The notes beneath the pieces were generated by a model. The model made no database searches. It was not told the DNA's origin and saw nothing but the letters and a program-made list of their open reading frames with translations. Shown here in pieces: positions 26,794 through 37,045 of a stretch of 64,000 nt of DNA; within the stretch, counting starts at the first letter, position 1, and the number at the start of each line of letters is the position of its first letter. The stretch covers positions 104,299,054-104,363,053 of the forward strand of contig CM041083.1 in the NCBI GenBank assembly GCA_023079485.1, given 5' to 3'. The position numbers were made by a program, and so were the translations under genes. This DNA is from Archilochus colubris (lineage: Eukaryota; Chordata; Aves; Apodiformes; Trochilidae).

Positions 26794-27331
26794 TAATGGA
26801 TACTTTTGTGAGACTGCATTTGGCATACTGTGTACAGCTTTAGAGCCCCCAGCACATGAGAGATGTAGACCTGTTGGAGAGGGTCCAGATTAGGGCCACA
26901 AAGATGATCAGAGGTCTGGAGCACCTTGACTATGGAGACTAGAGTTGGGGCTGTTCTGACTGAAGAGGAGAAGGCTCTGGGGAGACTGAATAGCGGTCTT
27001 CCAGCACATGAAGGGAGCCTACAGGAAACGTATGATGGGGGTTTTCACCTAAGACAATAGTGACAGGACAAGGGGTAATGGTTTAGAACCAAGAGAGGGT
27101 ATATTTTAGTTAGATATTAGGAAGAAAATTCTTCACCATGAGGGTAATAAGACACTTGAAAAGGTTGCCTAGGGAGGTTGTTGATGCTCCTGCTCTAGAA
27201 ATATTTAAGGCCAGGTTGGATGAGGCCTTGTGCCACCTGGTCTAGTGGGAGGTGTCCCTGCCCGTGCAGGGGGTTTGGATCTTGATGATCCCTTCCAATA
27301 CTAATTATTCTATGATTGTATGATTCTACGA
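26794..27331 (+). mobile_element. Old CR1 LINE fragment, plus strand
   Basis: A second 3' fragment of a CR1 element, on the plus strand. It shows the typical order: a region for the conserved LLERVQ-like segment (GAGAGGGTCCAGATTAGGGC), GAAGAGGAGAAGGCTCTGGG, the region GCCAGGTTGGATGAGGC, and the untranslated end GATGATCCCTTCCAATACTA followed by ATTCTATGATTGTATGATTC TACGAT-type repeats. The frame is broken by stops. It belongs to a different, diverged CR1 subtype from the copy at 28.6-29.8 kb. Confidence 0.92.
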
Positions 27332-28019
27332 TATCTTTTGCACCTCATTCTCTTTTTATATTTCAGTTGACACTCTTTACAGAGAATCAATCTAATAATC
27401 TGTTTCATGAGGAATTCTATTGAAACCATGGTGTAAAATCAGTTTAGATTTTCATATCTCATTGGAGAGATCCACCAAAAGCTCTCTTGCAATTCTTCAA
27501 GTCTGTGAGGCTGGGTATTATATAAGTTACCTGAAGCAGAAGCCTACATTCCACAGTATTTGGCTATTTTGTATCGTTCGCTCAGACAGAAGTGTTTCAT
27601 GGTACTCAATGAAAAAAAGTAGTAAATGAAAGTGAAGAGAGAAACAAAAGGGAAAGGATTAAAAAAACAAACAAAAAAAACCACAAGAGGGAAAAAAAAA
27701 AGGGGGAGAGATGACTATTTTTTTAACAATAAATTTGTAGTGTAAAAGAAAAAACCTGTAGAGAACTTGCTCGTTGTATGTCTGCCTTCAACTGACTTTG
27801 TTAAGCTTTCAACTTGGTTCAGTTTTCTTAAGCATTTGGAGTAAAGAAGGATGGGAAAAAAAAACAGAAGGTTTGGCTTTTTTTGTTTGATTTGGCTTGG
27901 TTTTCTGCTTGTTTGGTTAGGGCTTTATTGTGTTGTTTTTTTGTTTGTTTGTTTGTTCATTTGTTTGTTTTTACTACAGTAAAACTTTAGACTGACTAAA
28001 AATCATTTATTTGCAATAG
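27332..28019. other. Non-coding stretch with purine runs and (GTTT)n
   Basis: No gene. It holds an A/G-rich tract at about 27655-27710 and a pure (GTTT)n run at 27937-27971 interrupted by one CATT. Reading frames here are short and featureless. Confidence 0.6.
27937..27971. repeat. (GTTT)n microsatellite
   Basis: About seven GTTT units with one interruption (GTTCATTT). Confidence 0.88.
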
Positions 28020-28628
28020 AATTAAATTTAAGATGAGCAGATCCAGCGACAGTAAATAAATCCACCTGCAGTTATTTGAATGGGGATGCTGAAAAGGATA
28101 GTCATGTAGTCAGCAGAAAGAGGAAGCCATTTCTGAGGGAGAGTCAAAGCAAATGTTCTGGGCCCATCAGAAGTGCAGAAAAATAGGAATCTGTCAGTAT
28201 AGGAATGAATGGCAGAGCAGGACTTTTCCTGGCCACAGGGAAAGAAGAACAGGAGGAACAACTCACAGGAAACTTAACGAGTTGAGAGAAGAGTCTGAAA
28301 GCCGTGCTACCTCTGACGCAGAGGAATGGGACAAGCCAAGCTACTGATCGATGAGTTTTTCTGATAATTCATTTTCCATGACTCTTCTGGGACACCAGTA
28401 GTTTCTTGCTCATCATTGTTGACAAGGCATTATGGTAATATTAAACCTCCTGAACAGGTGGAGAGGGGAATTTCAAGCAGATATTTTGATGGCTATTTTG
28501 CACTTAAGGCAGGAACGTTTCACTGTCCAGTTTACAGTTCTGGCCTAGTGTTGCATGCCCTGGCTGAATTGCCCAATAAAGACTTGGGTTAACACTATTC
28601 TGGTATTCTTCATTATTTGCTTTGAAAG
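28020..28628 (+). other. Possible old retroelement or retrocopied unit with AATAAA
   Basis: This stretch is richer in G and C than its flanks and ends with a canonical polyadenylation signal, GCCCAATAAAGACTTGGG (AATAAA at 28575-28580), just before the CR1 3' terminus at 28633. A plus-strand frame at 28153-28347 ends in a polar, protein-like stretch (ELREESESRATSDAEEWDKP). Imperfect copies of TCATTTATTTGC (near 28003) and TCATTATTTGC (near 28609) lie at its edges and could be a decayed target-site duplication. It may be an LTR or a retrocopied RNA; neither is proven. Confidence 0.3.
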
Positions 28629-28632
28629 AAAA

Positions 28633-29758
28633 ATCATAGAATCATAGAATCATAGAATCCTAGGGGTTGGAAGGGACCTCGAAAGATCATCTAGTCCAAC
28701 CCCCCCTGCCAGAGCAGGGCCACCTAGAGTACATCGCGCAGGAACGTGTCCAAGCGGGTTTTGAATGTCTCCAGTGAAGGAGACTCCACAACCTCCCTGG
28801 GCAGCCTGTTCCAGGGCTCTGTCACTCTTACAGTAAAAAAATTTTTTCGAATATTCAACTTGAACCTCCTCTGCTCCAATTTACACCCATTACCCCTTGT
28901 CCTATCACTGGTAATCACTGAGAAAAGCCTAACTCCATCTCCCTGACACTCGCTCCTTACATATTTGAAAACATTGATGAGGTCACCCCTCAGTCTCCTT
29001 TTCTCCAAACTAAAGAGACCCAGCTCCCTCAGCCTTTCCTCATAAGGGAGATGTTCCACTCCCTTAATCATCTTCGTAGCTCTGCGCTGGACTCTTTCAA
29101 GCACTTCCCTGTCCTTCTTGAACTGAGGGGCCCAGAACTGGACACAATACTCCAGGTGCGGCCTCACCAATGCAGAATAGAGGGGGAGGAGAACCTCTCT
29201 TGACCTACTAACCACACCCTTTCTAATGCACCCCAGGATGCCATTGGCCTTCTTGGCCACATGGGCACATTGCTGGCTCATGGTCATCCTCTTGTCTACC
29301 AGGACCCCCAGGTCTCTTTCACCTACACTGCTCTCCAGCAGGTCAGCCCCCAACCTATACTGGGACATCGGGTTGTTCTTCCCCAAATGCAAAACTCTAC
29401 ACTTCCCCTTGTTGAATTTCATCATGTTTCTCTCTGCCCAACTCTCTAGCCTGTCTAAGTCTCTCTGAATGGCAGCACGGCCTTCCGGTGTGTCAGCCAC
29501 TCCTCCCAGCTTAGTGTCATCAGCAAACTTGCTGAGGGTACACTCTATACCCTCATCCAAGTCGTTGATGAAGATATTGAACAACACCGGTCCCAGTACC
29601 GACCCCTGAGGGACTCCACTAGTCACACACCTCCAACCAGATTCTGCCCCATTGACTACAACTCTCTGACTCCTTCCTTTCAACCAGTTCCTGATCCACC
29701 TCACTACCTGATCACCAAACCCATACTTGGTCAACTTATCTACAAGGATGCTGTGAGA
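28633..29758 (-). mobile_element. Young 5'-truncated CR1 LINE, minus strand
   Basis: A 1.1-kb 3' piece of a CR1 non-LTR retrotransposon. On the minus strand its 3' end reads a GGTTGGACTAGATGATCTTT-type consensus, then CCTTCCAACCCCTAGG and three ATTCTATGAT repeats, the hallmark CR1 terminus used to prime reverse transcription. The 5' break lies at about 29758, inside the reverse-transcriptase gene. The remaining coding part has no stop or frameshift, unlike the two other CR1 pieces in the window, so this is the youngest CR1 here. I see no clear target-site duplication, as is usual for CR1. Confidence 0.97.
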
Positions 29759-29806
29759 ATGGGAGCATGGCTGTGAAAGGAAACCTAATTTGCTATAGGA
29801 CACCAT
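28724..29806 (-). CDS. CR1 reverse transcriptase, C-terminal part
   Basis: This open frame of 360 codons encodes the C-terminal half of the CR1 ORF2 polyprotein, the enzyme that copies the LINE RNA into DNA at the insertion site. Clear landmarks are [14 protein letters not shown] at residues 63-76 (the conserved GxPQGS block), FADDTKLGG at 94-102 with the two catalytic aspartates, then [61 protein letters not shown] and the terminal [20 protein letters not shown]. About the first 16 residues (above 29758) are flanking DNA read through and not CR1. The endonuclease domain and the N-terminal part of the reverse transcriptase are missing, so the copy cannot move by itself. Confidence 0.93.
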   Translation of the reverse strand: MVSYSKLGFLSQPCSHSHSILVDKLTKYGFGDQVVRWIRNWLKGRSQRVVVNGAESGWRCVTSGVPQGSVLGPVLFNIFINDLDEGIECTLSKFADDTKLGGVADTPEGRAAIQRDLDRLESWAERNMMKFNKGKCRVLHLGKNNPMSQYRLGADLLESSVGERDLGVLVDKRMTMSQQCAHVAKKANGILGCIRKGVVSRSREVLLPLYSALVRPHLEYCVQFWAPQFKKDREVLERVQRRATKMIKGVEHLPYEERLRELGLFSLEKRRLRGDLINVFKYVRSECQGDGVRLFSVITSDRTRGNGCKLEQRRFKLNIRKNFFTVRVTEPWNRLPREVVESPSLETFKTRLDTFLRDVL

Positions 29807-31417
29807 TGAGGCTGAATGACTAGGGTGTACAGCGTCGTTGTGCTTTGTTCACAATCTCAGTGCAACCATTGAAAGAGCAGAACTGGGGCACTGAATGTAT
29901 TTGCCTCAACCCCCAAGAAAGTGTATTAGCAAAGTGTGCATTAGCAAAGAAGCTTCTTAGAAGGGAGAGAATTAATTATTTGCTTAACCTGTTTATCAGT
30001 TCTATGACCCAGGTCACCAGCTTGATCAATGTAGATAGACAGATGTGCTACAGTGGGATTTGTATGAGGCTGAAAATGTCTTCATACCAAAGACCACTTA
30101 GAAACTTACGAGCTTGCTTTGTTTTAAACATGCAGAGCTACAGGAGAGTGAAATTTTGTCCTGTAAGTCAGATGGGCTGAAACCCCTGTCAAAAGCCTAA
30201 ATGTCATTATTTATTAGAAAAAGGTGTAATCCAGTTATCCATTTTTTTTGTTTGTTTGGTTTTTTCACTACAGTTCGCTTTCTAACTGGCAGAATCAAAA
30301 CTCTTCATACTCAGAAACAGGAAAAAAATGGTTGTGAGGCAATACAGCAAAATCTGGTCAATATGTGGTCTTTTTTTTTTGTCTTTTTTTTTTTTTTTTT
30401 TTTTTTTGCCTATTTGCAGTAGAGCTTCTCATGTCTCACTGTGACAAGGTTACTTACTACTCTGTACACTTCTGATCAAGTTGTCCAGTTGGGAGAAGTG
30501 ATCAAACCTAAGAATATTTTTCAGTAAAAAAAACAGAAACAAATCTGGCAAGCACTACCCTTTGACCTTTTATGGTTAGATGAGGATTTTGAGGTTTAGC
30601 AATCCATGTTAAGCATTGTAGAGCGAGTAAAAAGGAAAACAATCTCTGAGAACAAAAAAAATTTTGAGAAATATTACAATAATAATTTGTCAATGAATCA
30701 AGATGTCAGTGGAATATCTGGGGGAGCAGTATGATATACCTTAGAAAACTAAGACTTTGCTAATGATTTAATATGATAATAAGGAAATGTAATAAGTTAA
30801 AGTTGTTAATTAGACTGTGTGGGTGCTGCTGATCAGATATATTTAATCTATTTTGTAAGACTTTGATCAGACTGAACTTCTGAGATGACAGAAATTTTGA
30901 TAAGATAGTTCTGAGGTCTGTGTGGAAGTGCAGTAGAGTACTTCTTGTTTCGATAAGGTGTCTCACAGTGTATCTACATAGATTTTGTAAATGAGAAAAA
31001 GGTGTGTCTGGAAAATTTTTTTGGGAAACTTTACCCAAGATGGTAGCCCACAACATTTGTTAGTCATCTTGTTTTATCAGACCAGTGATATGATGAAAAA
31101 GGGCATCACAAACTTTTTCTCTGTAGAAATGTATTTTTTCCTCTAGTAAAGGATTAAATTTGCCAATTAATTTCTTCTTAAACCAGTTTGACATTTTCTG
31201 GGGCCGATTAAACTATTCCCATCTACAGAATAACAGTAATTCCTTGACTCATATCTAACCTTAATCTACCTTATGGACAGTGTGGAAAATGTATTTTTAT
31301 TGATCATAGTAACAGAGAATAGCCTTTTAAGGTATACTAACCTCATCATAGTAAGATGGCTACACATTATGATATCTTCCTTTTTGCTTTTTTTTTTTTT
31401 TTTTTTTTTAATTCCAG
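29759..31417. other. Non-coding stretch with long T-runs
   Basis: No gene recognised. Long T-runs lie at about 30370-30407 and 31389-31409. Frames of 60-111 codons on both strands, for example 29845-30180 on plus, have no recognisable domain. Confidence 0.55.
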
Positions 31418-31456
31418 GAAAGTGTCTAAAGCACTATTATAATCAATTTAATCTTG
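31418..31456 (+). other. Possible micro-exon after a T-run
   Basis: A T-run of about 21 followed by AATTCCAG forms a strong acceptor-like site, and 39 bp later CTTG|GTAAGTTG is a good donor-like site. One of the three frames is open (KCLKHYYNQFNL). The length is a multiple of three. The T-run could equally be a reverse-strand poly(A) remnant, which would make the acceptor a coincidence. Confidence 0.2.
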
Positions 31457-31554
31457 GTAAGTTGTTTTCTAGTCATATACTATGATAATATGTCAATTCC
31501 TGACATATTAAATGCCAGATTAAATAAATTAAATATAAAAGGCAAATTCTTCAT

Positions 31555-31559
31555 CTGAT
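31555..31559. repeat. Left target-site duplication CTGAT
   Basis: Five bases immediately before the LTR, identical to those immediately after it at 32312-32316. Evidence for retroviral integration. Confidence 0.9.
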
Positions 31560-31859
31560 TGTCCTGGTTTGGGCCAGGATAATGATTCTGTCTTGTAATT
31601 TTGCTTTCAGCTAAGTTTCTTGTAAGTAGTTGCACTTGCTGAAGTTTCTCAGAAGTGTCTGCTTCTGGGACTGATAATGCACCAGCTAGAAACTGGTGTG
31701 TAGAACCAAGGGCACTGCTCAGTTCTGAGGAACATTTTGCCCTCTGGAAGGAGAAAAGGAGTAAAGAAGTCACACCTGCAACCCTCCTTTAGGGAGGAAC
31801 AGACATGATAAATGACCAAAATTGACCAGAGTATTCCATCCCATACGCGTCATACTCAG

Positions 31860-31865
31860 TATAAA
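31860..31865 (+). promoter_or_regulatory. LTR TATA box
   Basis: TATAAA within CAGTATAAATTCGAGGG, 300 bp into the LTR. Its position fits the U3 promoter of a retroviral LTR; transcription would begin about 25-30 bp downstream. Confidence 0.6.
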
Positions 31866-32170
31866 TTCGAGGGATCACAAGGGTCAAGCCCCTTAACCCT
31901 TCTTTGCCTGTCCCTGTTTGCTTTGGAATCCTGAAAAGATTCCACCTATTCGTCTGCCTGTGGTCCTGATCCGTGCCAGCCCATATCTGTGTGTTCCTGC
32001 CTCTGGTTCCCGACTGCTGCCGACTCCAGGAGTCCAGCCTGGACTTTCCCAGGGCTGCCTCGGTGGTGACGTGAGAGTTACTGGGGGAGAAGGAGGAGGA
32101 ACGTGGTATCAATTTTCCTGTATATTTGTATATATTTAGTAATTTTTTTCCTTTTTATCATTACTGTTTC

Positions 32171-32176
32171 ATTAAA
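32171..32176 (+). terminator. LTR polyadenylation signal (ATTAAA)
   Basis: ATTAAA in CATTAAAGCTGTGTAGTTT, about 140 bp before the LTR 3' end, with T/G-rich sequence following. It is the common variant of AATAAA and would mark the end of R. Confidence 0.6.
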
Positions 32177-32311
32177 GCTGTGTAGTTTAGTTTCCAACCC
32201 ATAATTCTCTCTCCCTTATTCTCTCTCCATTCTTTATCAGGGAAGGGAGGGGGATTAATAGAGAGCATCTCTCATTCGGTTTATCTACCAGGCCAGTGTT
32301 AAACTGTAACA

Positions 32312-32316
32312 CTGAT
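32312..32316. repeat. Right target-site duplication CTGAT
   Basis: Second copy of the 5-bp duplication that flanks the solo LTR. Confidence 0.9.
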
Positions 32317-34789
32317 CTACCAGTAATTTGCTACCAAAAAAGTAGTTTTCTAGGGGATGCCACAGCAGGAATTTCCTCTTTCAAGTTATGCAACACCAAA
32401 ATGTAAACCTCCTACTGGTAAATTTATGTGTAAAATCTACTTCAGTTTGTGTGCTGAGTGATGCTTCAGCACTTAAGGCTAAATTAGAACTAATCGTGTT
32501 TGTGTAACTATTGCCTATTGTTATGACCTCTGGCTAAGTCTTTAAAAGATGGGTGTGTTTGAATTTCAGTAGTAGATTTTATTTATCCATAATTAACCTG
32601 AAGAACAAATTCTAACCCAGTAACTGGGTAAAAGGAAATTTGCTGGGAGAAATAACCAGCAGAAAAGAGCTAATAATATTTGCCCTTCCCAGTGGATGGA
32701 AGGAAAAGGATAAATATTAACTCTAGTTGGTGACCTAGCTACATTTTCAAAGAATTTTCTTGCTTTTGAAAAAATGGGAAGAAGAAAAGAGTGAAAGTTT
32801 GTGTCTCATCGAAAGTAATCAGAAAAATTCTTAGTGAGGAAGTTATCTAGATTCATATTGATGGGAGAGAAGAGCCATTTCATAATTATAGCAAAAGATC
32901 AATAAGCAGTTTGAAATTTCTCATGACAGTGGTTAGTCTTGGCATCTTTTTCTGCATTTGGAAAATTTATATGGAAATTCCTTAAATTCATTGAAGTAAA
33001 CCTTGCCTGGAGGAAGAGTATGACTATTTTTTTCTGGAGATTATGGTTACTGTTTACTGGGCACTTTTGCCCTCAAGAAGGAAGTTCACTATTTGTTCTA
33101 AATTCTTTCCTCTTTCTCCTCTCCTCCAAATAACATTTCTAGTTAATAATAACAATAATTCTTCATATTAAAGAACTCAGATTGAAATTTAATGTCCTGG
33201 GAATATTTTACACAGTATACATTGTCTTGAAGGTAAAGCAGAATACTTACCTCCTGGGGTCCACATCCCTAACCTTGGCTGTACTCCATGCTTAGGACAG
33301 GTAAATCTCAATCTAAGAGGACCTAGCCTGTAAGCTTTGAAAGAAAGCAAGCTTTGTGGACACTTCCCTACAACTACCTGGAAGAATAATTCTCATTCCA
33401 GGTACAGTGGAACAATAGTTAAACTGAGTTGTCACTATCCACTTCACCAGTTTTCCTAATGAATCCCAATGTTTTCCTTGAGCAGTGTATGTAAGCATTT
33501 CTATCCCTATCATCCCATAATACAGACACTAGTCATTAATAAAATAGGTCTAACTCAATACCATCAAGTATCTCTACATCATTAAGTGTATGAAAATGTA
33601 ATGGCTTTAACATCACAACCTTCACACATTTCAAAAGAGTTTTTCTTAAAGCATCACTATTTTTCTAACAATTTCTTGTAAAGACATTGATTTTATGTTG
33701 CTTTAGGGAAGGTGCAATTTATTACTCTTAACAATGCCTCTGTGATTACACGAAAGGTTTCTTGCTGCCACCAATTAATTAACCCATCAGAAGGTATCCT
33801 TTCTTTTAGAATACATGATGAGGGTTTTTAATAATGTTTAACTGACAGCTCTGGTCACAATGTGAAGCTTTCTGACATGAGAATGCTAGAAAACACCTTT
33901 TTCTTCATATTGCTGTTAACATCATGTTCAAGTTACTCTCAGCACAGTAAGGTGTGGGGCAAATTATTTGTTTGGTCAGTCTCTATAGTGTCTGGTTCTG
34001 CTGTGGCGTCTTAGTCCATGGTTGGATTGATGTTGTACTTGGTTATTGGTTGAACCAGTGAGCACTCTTGTCTTAGTGCACTTTGTGATGGATCACTGGA
34101 AAAATCAAAGGTTTTTAAGCTTATGTAACCAGTTAAAGACTTTTTTTCTAGTTGTCTAAATAAGTATTTCATACATATAGTACTGAGGAAAAGAGACCTG
34201 CCATAATGTTACCATCACATAAATATCCTAATATTGGGTTGATATTGTTGAGAAGGGCGCTTGCAGTTGCAGATGGCCACATACAGCAGTTGTGAAATTC
34301 AGTAGTGCCACTGTAAGAAATCATCTTGGTGATGGATAACACAAGAGTGGACATGTCAGATTTGTTTTCTGTTGGCTCCATGTTGGTTACTACAGAGACA
34401 GCTCTGAGCATTGGGCGTGTGGGAGCAAGGGAACACCCAGGGAAAAAAAAACCTTTTGATATTAATTTGTTCCTGCTGATATATTCAATATCTCAGCTGG
34501 AAATGTGGGCTTATCTTGTGTATGCATGGTTAGTGCTGTGGTATTCCTTGTCTTTCTAAATATTCCTTGGGATAACTTCCAGGACTTTCCATACTTCTGA
34601 CTGATCTTTGTACCAATGTTTTGTATGTAGTTTGTTTGTATGATGTTTGTTTTTTTTAAACTTCTTCCTGCAGCTTGTCCCATGTTCTCATTTCTCTTCT
34701 CACCTGCTTCATTGCCTGGTTGTCTGAAGCTGCTGTATAGCTTTTATATTGACTCATTTTATTTGTGTCATGCTACTTTTAGGTTAGGT
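32317..34789. other. AT-rich non-coding stretch
   Basis: No gene recognised. A minus-strand donor-like site (CCCAGGAG|GTAAGTATTC, exon side ending at 33251) has only a weak acceptor 40 bp upstream. Small frames are featureless. Confidence 0.5.
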
Positions 34790-35570
34790 GATAAAGGACA
34801 TCTGCACACCTACAAAGGAGATCAGAAAGCCAGTGGCAGGAGGTGGATCCCCAGCCCTGCTGGGCTACTCCCGGACTATCAAAGTGGACATCAAATCATC
34901 CAGAGCCCATCTGTACAAGCCCAGAGGAGCACAGGAATGCACAGTGATAGACAGGAACCTGAACTGAGGACTCCTAAGGAACCATCACCTTGTCCCAGCC
35001 CCTCCCAGTGCTGTCCTGTCTGAACCATCTTGATGGTGACCAGGCATGAAATCCATCATCAGTCACTGGGATCAGCTCAACAAACCACCTTTCACAGGAA
35101 GAGGAGTTGCTGCATGGTGCGGGACACATTGTGGGGTGGAGGGGAAAATGAGTTTGGGATCACACAGGATTTACAGGGTGTTTAGGGCAGGAATCAATGG
35201 TAGGAAAAGGGAGGGTGGTTTTTGGAACCTGACCAGCTGTGTCTGTGAGAGTCTGCCCCAGCAACTGGAGTGGGGCTGCATCTTCTGGGTCTCTTCTGTC
35301 CAGGTGCTCAAAACTGAGAAGCTTGGGCTCCAGGCCCACTGTGTCTGAGCCCAGCTGTTGAATAAATTCATCTCCTGTCTGCAGGAGCAGGATGAGTGTG
35401 CTGGTGCTGTTTGTGTGAATGCTCTGTGTGCCTGTGGTCTGTATGTGTATGAGTATGTGTGTGTATGAGTGCTTCTGTCTTTGTGCTTGGTGGGAATGTA
35501 TCTTCAGCCTCACTAGTGGCTGCACCTGAGGACATGGAGCAGCAGTAGCCTCACCTCTCTTGAGCTGTTG
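34790..35570 (+). other. GC-richer stretch, possible degraded LTR or other repeat
   Basis: GC content rises abruptly compared with the flanks. A polyadenylation signal AATAAA (35361-35366) is followed by a T/G-rich region with TGTGTGTATGAG repeats (about 35440-35475) and CTTGGTGGGAATGTATCTTC. That order (GC-rich body, poly(A) signal, T/G-rich tail) resembles the R-U5 part of an old avian LTR. No matching ends or target-site duplication could be found. Frames of up to 193 codons run across it on the minus strand but show no domain and reflect the composition. Confidence 0.35.
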
Positions 35571-36479
35571 GATCCAGCATTGATGACAGATTTCTCCTGA
35601 CAGCTCCCACTGCTTCACTGTAGATGGAGCAGTGTTCCTATGTTTGTAGGAGTATGGACTTTGTTGCAATTCAGTCTCTAATATTTTGGATGGTTTTGCC
35701 TCCCAAATCAAAAAATAAACCATTTCCCAAGAAAGTATCAAGTCTGTTTGTACTGGTCAAACATATTTTTTGACTCAATTGCTTTGCTGTACAGCTGGTA
35801 ATACCATTATGTCCTACCACTGGAAGGCAGTCATGCTGATCACGTGGTTGTGTGTAGATACATAATGTAATGCATCTACATCTGCATAATGTAGATGAGG
35901 ATTTGTGCTTTGTTAGGTGATACGGTGACAAGCTGATCTTGATAAGCTTCGATACCCAGTAAGAATCAGGAACAATCAAAGGCTGGGATACCCCAGACTG
36001 ATCAGCGAAAAGTGAAAGGAGCATACTGAATTTTCTTCTCAATTAAGTTATCAAAGGCAAATGATTTAGACCATTGCAGTTGATGGGAAATTCAGAGGTG
36101 GCTCAAGGTGGAGAATTCCTTAAAGGCTATGAAAAGCAAAAGGTTAGTGCCTTTCAGAGGCATAGAATTTACAAAAGGAAGAGAATTTGAGGATTGTCTA
36201 AAATGTAATGTTTTAGGAGGGTTGTGGTTATGTGTGAAACTTTACTATAGGGTCAAAAGTGGAAAGGATCAGGGTGGAAAACAGGTCCATTTTTAACAAC
36301 TGTTGGAAAAATAGGGAGATGAGTGAGATAAAAGAGGCTAGTTGGATGCATACATGGTTGTTATGCTTATCTGACTGAGCTTGACTACCACAGACAGTCC
36401 TAGGTTCTGCTTAAATCCTGTTTCTAACCATTCCTCATGCATGATCTCTGTTCTCTGTGTGGCTGAATGCCAGCAGACT
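35571..36479. other. Non-coding stretch with a 9-bp inverted repeat
   Basis: No gene recognised. CATCTACAT and ATGTAGATG at 35873-35881 and 35889-35897 are exact reverse complements separated by seven bases, and TGCATAATGTA-like words recur directly beside them. A reading frame of 123 codons on the minus strand (35671-36042) has no known motif. Confidence 0.5.
35873..35897. repeat. Perfect 9-bp inverted repeat
   Basis: The arms CATCTACAT and ATGTAGATG surround the loop CTGCATA. A possible small hairpin; chance cannot be excluded. Confidence 0.55.
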
Positions 36480-37045
36480 GCGTATCAGAGTAGTCCTCAG
36501 GTAGGGTAAGAGGTCTGAGTAGCAGAAACTGCAGTGAGCACAAACCTCAGGGACTCGATTCATCAGGTGCTGGAGGAGGCCTGGACTCTGGGAGCCAGCT
36601 ACTGAGCAGTTTAATCATCCACAGCAGCTAATGGAGAGGCAGGAAACACAGACATGTGTCTGTCTGTCTGTCTGTCTGTCTGTTCCAGTGGTGAGCTTGG
36701 TTCTGGTCAATCAGAGAGAATGATCAGTCCATTTGTAATATTTCTGCTTGTGAGAACCTGATGTCTTTTGTGGATACAGGGATAAAGGCACTGCTCTGTA
36801 CTGATCTGTGTGACTGATGCTGTGTGTTTATCAGTATATGTGTATATGGATATATTTATTTTATGTATCTGTCTGGGAGCCCATGGGCAACCTTAATACT
36901 TCCTCCACCTGTGAGCATGGATCCACTGCACCCTTGCATCAACCCAGAAGGTGTATGAGGAGTCTTCTGGGTCCTGAAGCCCACCAGATCTGGCAAAATC
37001 TAGTATTATGTCTTTCTGAAAGAAGATTGAGTAAATACATTCAAA
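36480..37045. other. GC-richer stretch with (TGTC)n, possible old repeat
   Basis: Moderately GC-rich, with a pure TGTC run at 36655-36683 and a T/G-rich segment (CAGTATATGTGTATATGG). Its end (GGGAGCCCATGGGCAACC, then CTCCACCTGTGAGCATGG) recalls the end of the 34.8-35.6 kb stretch (GGCTGCACCTGAGGACATGG). The two may be remnants of one repeat family; the similarity by eye is weak. Confidence 0.3.
36655..36683. repeat. (TGTC)n microsatellite
   Basis: About seven tandem TGTC/TCTG units. Confidence 0.95.

Larger units (their letters stand above)
31560..32311 (+). mobile_element. Solo LTR of an endogenous retrovirus, 752 bp
   Basis: The element starts TGTCCTGGTTTGGG and ends AAACTGTAACA, so it has the TG...CA ends of a retroviral LTR. 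It is flanked on both sides by the exact 5-bp duplication CTGAT (31555-31559 and 32312-32316), which marks the integration. Inside, a TATAAA box at 31860-31865 and the polyadenylation variant ATTAAA at 32171-32176 lie in the order expected for U3-R-U5 on the plus strand. No internal viral genes and no second LTR remain, so it arose by recombination between the two LTRs of a provirus. A 5-bp duplication fits the ERVL-like class of avian elements; the exact family was not determined. Reading frames inside it are not genes. Confidence 0.93.

Noticed and set aside
30366..30407. Long T-run as a possible poly(A) tail of a minus-strand retrocopy
   Set aside because: No recognisable gene body lies on its minus-strand upstream side.
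31480..32139. Frames of 73-107 codons in the 31.6-kb region
   Set aside because: They lie mostly within the solo LTR, on both strands, without gag, pol or env features.
33251..33290. Minus-strand 40-bp exon-like segment with donor GGAG|GTAAGTATTC
   Set aside because: The donor is good but the acceptor is weak and the segment too short to judge.
35160..35741. 193-codon minus-strand frame, longest outside CR1
   Set aside because: It lies in a GC-rich, repeat-like stretch with T/G simple repeats; frames are open on both strands and no domain is visible.
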